Shown: piece after piece, positions 1 through 5,363 of the stretch
How positions within the stretch are numbered: position 1 is the first letter of the stretch
Layout of the letters: each line of letters opens with the position of its first letter
NCBI GenBank assembly: GCA_025922995.1
Contig: JAICGT010000102.1
Coordinates: 1-5,363, forward strand
Direction: 5' to 3'
Length of the DNA stretch: 5,363 bases
Origin: Fimbriimonadales bacterium
Lineage (GTDB): Bacteria; Armatimonadota; Fimbriimonadia; Fimbriimonadales; ATM1
Position numbers and translations under genes: made by a program
Notes under the pieces: model-generated
The model's database searches: none
Seen by the model: only the letters and a program-made list of their open reading frames with translations
Told to the model about the DNA's origin: nothing

Positions 1-224
1 CGCTTGGGAGTGCCGTAGAACACCGAATCGATTGCAGACATGGCTTCGCCGACAACCGCAGTTGGCGAAAGCTCTTTGCCCTGTACCGACTCACCTTTGA
101 TCGCGGCAGCGATGCCGGACAAGTTCGGAGTTGATCCGGAAACAACGTCTTTCCAGGCATATCCGCCGACTATCCCGCCCGCGAACGCAAAGACGGCGAT
201 CGTAACCTTGATGGTGGGTCTCAT
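1..224 (-). CDS. N-terminal part of a membrane-anchored protein, possibly a second S41-type peptidase (3' end outside window)
   Basis: Only the first 74 codons are present. The start is the ATG at 224-222, which overlaps the TGA of the upstream S41-like gene as ATGA and has a strong AGGAGG 7 bases upstream. The protein begins with a short basic region (R2, K6) and a hydrophobic Ala/Gly/Val stretch at about residues 7-22, which is a signal peptide or uncleaved membrane anchor, so the rest should lie outside the cytoplasm. After a linker, residues from about 53 (LSPTAVVGEAMSAIDSVFYG) resemble the N-terminal helix that precedes the PDZ domain in C-terminal processing peptidases. That resemblance, plus coupling to an S41-like gene, suggests a paralogue. 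No PDZ or catalytic region is in view, so the family call is an inference. The existence of the gene is much more certain than its identity. Confidence 0.8.
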   Translation of the reverse strand, partial: MRPTIKVTIAVFAFAGGIVGGYAWKDVVSGSTPNLSGIAAAIKGESVQGKELSPTAVVGEAMSAIDSVFYGTPK

Positions 225-1483
225 CGTCCTGCCTCCTGCGCCTTCGCGCGCGCGTCGAGCGCAGCCTTATCTTCCCTAACCAGCGGCCTCCCCGACGTGT
301 CGAAAAAGTGGCCCGCGGTGATGCTATAACCACTACCGTCTGCAAGGGCGAATCGCTGAATCTTCCTCGCAAGCCCCGCGGTCGGGCCGCCTTCCATCGG
401 CGCGCTGGTCAGGTCGCGCAAGGCATAGGCAAAAACTTCGGCCTCACGAGCGGTGCCGGGGCCAACTAAGATCTTCACGACTCGAATCGGATTCTTGGTG
501 CCCTCGATTGTGATGTCTTCGAGCGGCCCGTTCGGCTCGTGCCTAAGTTTTGCGAACACGCCGCCGCGGGTCAATGCCGCAAGCGCACTCTTGACTTCAT
601 CGAGCGATCCGCCTGGGTTCCTTCTCAAGTCTATGACGACCTCGGCAATGTCATCGACAGAACGATTGATCGCATCGGCTGCGCCGGGACCGAACGACCT
701 AATCTCAAGACGGTCTCGTTCTAAAGTCACTGCCGGCACTTCGATCGACACTTTGTTGACTTCCGCCGTAACGAGCTTGCCATTCCGGCGCACTTCGAGA
801 GATACTTTTCCCTCGCCCGTTTGTAGTTTTTCTATCGCGGCCTCGACAGTGATCATCCGCTCGGACCGATCGCGTATCTGCTGCCAAATCTTGTCGTACT
901 CTTCCCTACTAAGTTTCTTTTCGCTGAACGCATCGCTTGCGCGCTGCAACTCGGCGAACAGTGAACGGCTAGCCACCCATCTGCCATCGAGCGTCTCGAC
1001 GATATCACCGGCCAAGATTCCTGCAGCTTCAGCCGGCCCGCCCGGTGCCACCGACAAAACTTTCAGCGGTAGTGTGAGGCCGGTCGGCGTCATGGTCTCT
1101 TGCGCGTTTAGATCGACTCCGATTCCGTCGTAGCGTCCTGACATTCGCCCCATGTACGCATTCCACTCGTCCGGTGGATAATAGCGAGTCTCCGGGTCTC
1201 CGAGCGATCGCAGCAGATATCGCAGCGAGCTTCGAGCCATTTCCGTCTCGTCGCCAATCTCCTCCACATAATCGGATTCGATAATCCTCCGAACCTGGTC
1301 ATAGTAGGCGGTTGCAGGAAACCACTGGCCCTCGCTGGTAGCATCGTCGGAGCTGCGAAGGGCCAATAGCTCGCTCGACGAAAACAAGCTGCCGCCGGTG
1401 TCCTGGCGGTCTCTAAGCGAGGTGCCGAGGATGATCCCGGAGCACGCGGCAACAAAAACTAACGCGATCCAAATCGTCTTCAT
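221..1483 (-). CDS. S41 (C-terminal processing peptidase) family protein, predicted catalytically inactive
   Basis: This 420-residue protein has the layout of a CtpA/Prc-type S41 peptidase. Residues 4-20 are hydrophobic and form a signal peptide or anchor. V11-A12-A13-C14 fits a lipobox, so it could be a lipoprotein, although the basic region is weak (only K2). Residues about 59-112 are the N-terminal helical region, with SLGDPETRYYPPDEW in place of the usual SLDPHS-type motif. The PDZ domain covers about 113-243, with GIGVDL at 120-125 and GDIVETLDG at 159-167, and is interrupted by a helical insertion at about 176-215. The core motif DLRRNPGGSLDE is at 285-296. The nucleophile region (ILVGPGTAREAEVFA, 338-352) has R346 where the catalytic Ser of SASASE should be. 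The general-base Lys, 25 residues later in family members, is L371. The spacing from G370 to D382-G383-S384 matches active enzymes without a gap, so the alignment is firm. The fold therefore looks kept and catalysis lost; a scaffold or adaptor role is inferred. A TAA codon directly precedes the ATG, so no longer start is possible, and no well-spaced SD is visible. It lies 11 bases after rpiB and overlaps the next gene by ATGA. Confidence 0.9.
   Translation of the reverse strand: MKTIWIALVFVAACSGIILGTSLRDRQDTGGSLFSSSELLALRSSDDATSEGQWFPATAYYDQVRRIIESDYVEEIGDETEMARSSLRYLLRSLGDPETRYYPPDEWNAYMGRMSGRYDGIGVDLNAQETMTPTGLTLPLKVLSVAPGGPAEAAGILAGDIVETLDGRWVASRSLFAELQRASDAFSEKKLSREEYDKIWQQIRDRSERMITVEAAIEKLQTGEGKVSLEVRRNGKLVTAEVNKVSIEVPAVTLERDRLEIRSFGPGAADAINRSVDDIAEVVIDLRRNPGGSLDEVKSALAALTRGGVFAKLRHEPNGPLEDITIEGTKNPIRVVKILVGPGTAREAEVFAYALRDLTSAPMEGGPTAGLARKIQRFALADGSGYSITAGHFFDTSGRPLVREDKAALDARAKAQEAGR
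232..237 (-). promoter_or_regulatory. Ribosome binding site (AGGAGG) for the gene starting at 224
   Basis: A perfect AGGAGG on the minus strand (CCTCCT on the plus strand) lies 7 bases before the ATG at 224. It sits inside the last codons of the upstream S41-like gene. It fixes the start of the downstream gene, and with the ATGA overlap it allows both re-initiation and independent initiation. Confidence 0.85.
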
Positions 1484-1494
1484 TTAGAGTCTAT

Positions 1495-1968
1495 CTACGT
1501 CCTTGATCTAACAGCCGGCGCGGGATCAGCGTCGCCGATCTGATCCATTTTAGCAACTCTTCGCTGATGACGGGACTCTTCACTCGCAGGTTCGGCGAGA
1601 AAAGCATCGAAAATCGTTGTTGCCAGTTCAGGCTCGATGAGCCTCGCGCCGAGGCAGAGGACGTTCGCGTTGTTATGCTGACGGCTCAGTTTCGCCACCT
1701 CAGGACTCCACGCGGGCGCTGCGCGGATACCTTTGAACCGGTTTGCAGCCATCGCCATCCCGACCCCGGTGCCGCAGATCAAAACGCCGAAGTCGGCGTC
1801 ACCCCTCAAGAGTCGCTCGCAAAGCTCCACGGCCGCATCGGGGTAGTCATAGGCTTGTTCATCCATCGCGCCAACCTCGTTGACCGCATGGCCTTGGTCT
1901 ATGGCCCTGGAGGACAAGATGCGGCGCAAAACGAACCCGGCGTGGTCCGAGCCAAAAATAATGGTCAT
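1495..1968 (-). CDS. rpiB: Ribose-5-phosphate isomerase B (RpiB/LacAB family)
   Basis: This 157-residue protein is a full-length cytosolic RpiB. The family interconverts ribose 5-phosphate and ribulose 5-phosphate in the non-oxidative pentose phosphate pathway. The N-terminal motif GSDHAGF is at 6-12, with D8 and H9 in the substrate pocket. DYPD is at 41-44. The catalytic Cys and anion loop appear as ICGTGVGM at 64-71 (C65), as in the E. coli-type enzyme. RQHNNANVLCLGARLI at 96-111 supplies the ring-opening His (H98). RHQRR at 133-137 supplies the phosphate-binding arginines. The last 13 residues are a Pro/Ala/charged tail with no obvious role. The ATG overlaps the stop of the upstream HEAT-repeat gene as ATGA and has AAAGGA 8 bases upstream. 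Some family members act on allose or galactose phosphates; the Cys-containing loop and RHQRR favour ribose 5-phosphate. Confidence 0.97.
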   Translation of the reverse strand: MTIIFGSDHAGFVLRRILSSRAIDQGHAVNEVGAMDEQAYDYPDAAVELCERLLRGDADFGVLICGTGVGMAMAANRFKGIRAAPAWSPEVAKLSRQHNNANVLCLGARLIEPELATTIFDAFLAEPASEESRHQRRVAKMDQIGDADPAPAVRSRT

Positions 1969-4900
1969 CCTATCAATCCTTTAACCGTGTCCCGGATCAG
2001 AGGGTTCCGATGGGTGAGCAATCGCTCGAGCATCGAGCGGGGCAGTTCGACCTTCTTGACCCTTGCCGCTTCGAGCAGAGGATACAGCACCTCGTCCTGG
2101 GTCTCACCTGCAAGAACCGAGATTTCCGAGAATGTCCGTTCACCAGGCATCGCAAACAGCGACTCGACTGCCGCTGCCCGCACCTCGGGGGAGGGATCGC
2201 TCAGGAGGCTCAGCAACGGCGTGACGTGCGACTCCATCGGATTGAGCCTCAACGAAGCCGCGATAATTCGCCGAATATCGATATCGTCTTCTTTGATCCC
2301 TGCGTACCCCCGTGACCTCAGCAGAGGATCTGCAGATTTGGTCAGCGCGACAAAGTTGTACGCTCTGACCATCGAAGACCTATCGTTTACACTTCCCCAC
2401 TCCATCCGCTTGCCGACCGGATCGACGTCCACCCGAGCATTCTGGGCGACGGCTAACCTCACCATCGGATCGATCTCCATGAGGAAGGTCATCATCATGA
2501 GAGCGGCAGAATCGGTCGGAATAGAGGCCAGTCCCAACACGCCGTCTCTCCTCGCCGGCCAAGACCGGGAAGTCAGGAGAATAGAGATACCTTCGATGTA
2601 CTTCGGGTCTTTCGTGGCACCCATGAGCCGCGCCGCCTCGCTAACCGACATCTCCTCGCCTCGCCCCTGGCGGATAATCACTTGCATCGCATCCCACGCT
2701 TCGGGCGTGTCCTGAAATGCCAGGGCGCGTACGAACATGACCGCAGGATAAGGGATGCGCTCGAGCTTGGCAGCTTCCACAAGCGTAGCCACCGAGCCCG
2801 GATCCTTGATCCTCGCAAAGGCGGCGGCCGCGTTTAGCCGAGCGACGCTGTTAATGTCCTTCAGCAGACCTCTGAGTGCGACGACTTCTTGAGCGTTGTC
2901 CTGCGCACGGGCTGCCCCGAGTGCGCGAAGGTACGGGTCTGTGGACGCCATGTCTCCTACCGGATTGAGTTCCGCATCGTCATCTGTGCGTCCGCTGGCT
3001 TCTCCGGCAGTCTTGGAAATGCGAAAGTCGTCTATCCAGTGCGTCTGAACGCCTTCCGTCCGATAGTCGTTGGCTTCGAACGTTCGCGGATCTCCGATCG
3101 CGATGTCCGTTACGAACAGTCCCGGCTGGTTATCCATGGCAGCCAGCAGGTTGTAGGAAACCTTTTGCCACGTGCCGTCAGGTATGAACGACACTCGAGG
3201 CAGTGCTTCGCGGCTGCTGGTGCTGCCCGTCAGCATCGCAATGCGCCGAACTCCATTTACGGTGAAAGTGATCGCTAACGGTGACTTCGCGTCCGACTTG
3301 AAACTGAAGTTAAGGTAAGGGTAGTCGGTCAGTGAATATCCGGCAAATGTAGGGTCGGGGCGGCCATCCTCCAGGTACCTCCCGTAGGCCGTCACCTTCC
3401 CCCACCTTGCTCCGCCTCCGTCGCGAATGGCAAGTGCAATGCCTGCACCCCCGTCTTCGCTTGACACGGACCAGCCGCCGCCGTCCCATCTGTACACGTC
3501 CCATCCTTCGACCCCCACTTCGAACTTGTTCTCGACCAGATTGTCCGAAAGCGGATAGGCGATGCTCGCCCTTCCCGTCGCGCTTGGACTCCCGGACACG
3601 GACACCGCCATCGTCGCTCCGAACGGGCCTTCGCCGGCGTTCGCCGACGGGGTCAGAGAAATGCCAATGGTCGCCGTCTCGTAAGCTCCGAAGTTGCGCG
3701 TCGGCTGGTTCCAGTTCGACGTCCAACCGGACGGCAACTGCAAATCGATCGACGCGCTCCGTGCGGACCCATGGTTAGTCAGCGTTCCGCGTAGCTGTCC
3801 CCACTGATAGCGAAGGTTGTCGATCGAGATCGGGTCGACAACTCTGACAACGAACGGACGCTCCACTCGCTCGCCGGAGGGCAGCGCTGCGACAGCCTTG
3901 AGAAAATGGACACCGGGTGTGGCGTTCGGAATCTGCAGAACGCCGTTAGCGTTCACCACCCCGTTTCCGTCTGAATTCGTGATCGCAAACCTAGCATCCG
4001 GCGCCTCGGCGCTGAATCTCATCGCGATGGGTTCGCCCGTGTTAAAAACTCCTTTGCCCAACACCGCGATTCCCGAGCGTGCGTCCCCTGAGTCGATCAG
4101 GTTCGCTTCCGCCAACGTGTCGTTCGACAGCTTCGTGTCGACCACTACCATTCGAACATCGCCCACCTTCAGCACGCCCATTACATTTGCAGGCGGGGGA
4201 GTCCCGGCTGCATGGTCACCGAGGTGGTTGATCACAAAGTCGGCGATGTCCCAGCGTATGAACAGCAAGTCTCGATCCGCATATCCGATTCTCGCAATGC
4301 CCTCTCGGCCAAGGCTGAGTTGGTTGTTCAGCATCACGTCGCTCGGATCCTCCATGCGCTTAATCGGGGTCCGGTACTCGCCCTGAGACGGCACGAAAAG
4401 TAAGTCAGAGCCGTGATCTTGAATTACAAAACCGGTAGCTCCGATTCGGGTTGCAATGTCGGCGCCGGTAACGATTGGCAGTCCCGCCCACGGATCCGAG
4501 GCAATGTCGCCCCAACGGACGAGCGTGCCCGAAAACATCTTAGTTTGCGCATAGGCGGCAGCGTAATCAGGCTCGACGCGGTTGCCGATCTTCGCCCACA
4601 TGCCTGTGCTTGCGGCGTACCGCGCATAGTCTCGAAGCCAGCCAAACGACCCGGAGTAACCCATCGCATCGATGGGATATCCGGCTGCGGCGGCATCGGC
4701 AACTCCGGGCAGCAGCAAGTCGTATTCCGTGCCGTAACCCCACTCTCCGGCGGTCAGCCGGACCTGCGTTAAGAACTGCCGCACCAATTCCTCCGTATGC
4801 GCGATCCGTGTCCCTTGTTCGGCGCCGTTTGCGAAAAGGATTCGGGACTGTGTGGCGCCGCTTACTCTGCCCTCCGTTACGCCCATCCTCGGAACCGATG

Positions 4901-5363
4901 CTTCCGCCGCCGTCAGAACAGTTATGACGCTGTCGAAGTCGCCACGATTAAGTCTTGCCGAGTAATACTCCTCCGCAAGCCGACTGGGCATCGCGAAATC
5001 GAGGTCTCTTTCGTAAGTTTCCGCGTACGGCTCGTCTTCCAGGCTAAAGCTGGTTTGAATATCGACTGCCCCGCCGGAGGCCGCTTCGATGAAAGCCTCG
5101 AATCGCGCAAAGCTTTCGAGCACGAGGGTGATCTCTTCGTCGGTAAGGAAACTGTCCTCCGGCACTAAAACGCCATGCTCGTCTCGATGCAACAGGTCGG
5201 TTCGCGTGAAGATGATCGCTTTCACTTTCCAGGGATGCGCCTGGCCCGAAGCGATCCTCTCCTGCGCTTTCGTATACAACTCCCTAAGCTCCGCCCAGCC
5301 GCCGGAACCCCAATGAACCCTGCCGAGATTGCCCCATTTGTTAAGCAGAACCCTGCCGCCGTC
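1965..5363 (-). CDS. Large secreted mosaic protein with Ig/NEW3-like, jelly-roll CBM-like and C-terminal HEAT-repeat domains (5' end outside window)
   Basis: The frame is open from the window edge for 1132 residues (numbered here from the codon at 5363). A TTG at 5279 could be read as a start, but its only SD-like sequence (AGGGAG) touches it with no spacing, and the 28 codons before it look coding. The gene therefore begins upstream, and any signal peptide is out of view. Residues about 45-425 form a domain I cannot name; 188-240 vaguely recalls secreted metallopeptidases but lacks HExxH. Residues about 433-510 look like an Ig-type beta domain. About 512-603 resembles NEW3 (NPCBM-associated) domains: LTNHGSARSASIDLQLPSGW, then an Ala/Thr-rich beta strand. 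About 609-784 looks like a jelly-roll carbohydrate-binding module, with FEVGVEGWDV near its start, DYPYLNFSFKSD in the middle, GTWQKVSYNLL and a terminal HWIDDFRIS. After an acidic linker, about 803-1132 consists of eight or nine HEAT-like helix pairs (for example LLSLLSDPSPEVRAAAVESL). It is probably an extracytoplasmic glycan- or protein-binding scaffold. Its stop overlaps the rpiB start as ATGA. Confidence 0.9.
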   Translation of the reverse strand, partial: DGGRVLLNKWGNLGRVHWGSGGWAELRELYTKAQERIASGQAHPWKVKAIIFTRTDLLHRDEHGVLVPEDSFLTDEEITLVLESFARFEAFIEAASGGAVDIQTSFSLEDEPYAETYERDLDFAMPSRLAEEYYSARLNRGDFDSVITVLTAAEASVPRMGVTEGRVSGATQSRILFANGAEQGTRIAHTEELVRQFLTQVRLTAGEWGYGTEYDLLLPGVADAAAAGYPIDAMGYSGSFGWLRDYARYAASTGMWAKIGNRVEPDYAAAYAQTKMFSGTLVRWGDIASDPWAGLPIVTGADIATRIGATGFVIQDHGSDLLFVPSQGEYRTPIKRMEDPSDVMLNNQLSLGREGIARIGYADRDLLFIRWDIADFVINHLGDHAAGTPPPANVMGVLKVGDVRMVVVDTKLSNDTLAEANLIDSGDARSGIAVLGKGVFNTGEPIAMRFSAEAPDARFAITNSDGNGVVNANGVLQIPNATPGVHFLKAVAALPSGERVERPFVVRVVDPISIDNLRYQWGQLRGTLTNHGSARSASIDLQLPSGWTSNWNQPTRNFGAYETATIGISLTPSANAGEGPFGATMAVSVSGSPSATGRASIAYPLSDNLVENKFEVGVEGWDVYRWDGGGWSVSSEDGGAGIALAIRDGGGARWGKVTAYGRYLEDGRPDPTFAGYSLTDYPYLNFSFKSDAKSPLAITFTVNGVRRIAMLTGSTSSREALPRVSFIPDGTWQKVSYNLLAAMDNQPGLFVTDIAIGDPRTFEANDYRTEGVQTHWIDDFRISKTAGEASGRTDDDAELNPVGDMASTDPYLRALGAARAQDNAQEVVALRGLLKDINSVARLNAAAAFARIKDPGSVATLVEAAKLERIPYPAVMFVRALAFQDTPEAWDAMQVIIRQGRGEEMSVSEAARLMGATKDPKYIEGISILLTSRSWPARRDGVLGLASIPTDSAALMMMTFLMEIDPMVRLAVAQNARVDVDPVGKRMEWGSVNDRSSMVRAYNFVALTKSADPLLRSRGYAGIKEDDIDIRRIIAASLRLNPMESHVTPLLSLLSDPSPEVRAAAVESLFAMPGERTFSEISVLAGETQDEVLYPLLEAARVKKVELPRSMLERLLTHRNPLIRDTVKGLIG
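1977..1982 (-). promoter_or_regulatory. Ribosome binding site (AAAGGA) for rpiB, inside the upstream coding sequence
   Basis: AAAGGA on the minus strand lies 8 bases before the rpiB ATG at 1968. It is formed by codons for Lys-Gly near the C-terminus of the HEAT-repeat protein. Together with the ATGA overlap this supports translational coupling of rpiB to the large gene. Confidence 0.75.

Noticed and set aside
371..448. K374 of the S41-like protein as a shifted catalytic lysine.
   Set aside because: The distances from G370 to DGS and from the nucleophile position to residue 371 match active enzymes without gaps, so K374 would need an insertion. The Ser is missing in any case.
453..1133. A 226-codon plus-strand open frame opposite the S41-like gene.
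   Set aside because: It is a Ser/Pro/Thr-rich shadow of the PDZ and core coding region, with no SD and no family resemblance.
1484..1494. A promoter or terminator between rpiB and the S41-like gene.
   Set aside because: The gap is only 11 bases and holds no inverted repeat or T-run.
1567..2715. A 382-codon plus-strand open frame opposite rpiB and the HEAT region.
   Set aside because: It overlaps two strongly supported minus-strand genes, its translation has no recognisable domain, and long antisense frames are common in GC-rich coding DNA.
5277..5279. TTG as the start of the large HEAT-repeat protein.
   Set aside because: The SD-like AGGGAG abuts the TTG with no spacing, the frame stays open to the window edge, and the extra codons look like ordinary protein. 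No signal peptide follows the TTG, although the protein looks secreted.

Overview
The window is a densely packed stretch of bacterial chromosome in which every supported gene lies on the minus strand, so transcription runs from high to low coordinates. Codon use is moderately GC-rich, and two of the three internal starts have a Shine-Dalgarno (SD) sequence. The mix of large secreted HEAT-repeat proteins and divergent S41 proteases would suit a lineage such as Armatimonadota (Fimbriimonadia) or a similar under-studied phylum. That placement is a guess from style, not from a marker gene. There are no RNA genes, insertion sequences, CRISPR arrays, promoters or terminators that I can support. No intergenic gap exceeds 11 bases.

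In transcription order the layout is as follows. (1) 5363-1965 holds a very large secreted-looking mosaic protein whose 5' end lies outside the window. It has an unassigned N-terminal domain, two Ig-like/NEW3-like beta domains, a jelly-roll carbohydrate-binding-like domain and a C-terminal HEAT-repeat solenoid. (2) 1968-1495 is rpiB, ribose-5-phosphate isomerase B, with its active-site residues intact. (3) 1483-221 is a membrane-anchored or lipoprotein S41 (C-terminal processing peptidase) family protein. It keeps the PDZ and core motifs but has Arg and Leu where the catalytic Ser and Lys should be. (4) 224-1 is the start of another membrane-anchored protein, possibly a second S41-type protein, cut by the window edge.

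Genes 1/2 and 3/4 overlap by ATGA, and genes 2 and 3 are 11 bases apart, so all four probably form one operon with translational coupling. The most interesting points are the apparently dead S41 protease coupled to a following envelope protein, the helical insertion inside its PDZ domain, the multidomain HEAT protein with a possible eroded metallopeptidase motif, and the placement of a cytosolic sugar-phosphate isomerase between envelope genes.
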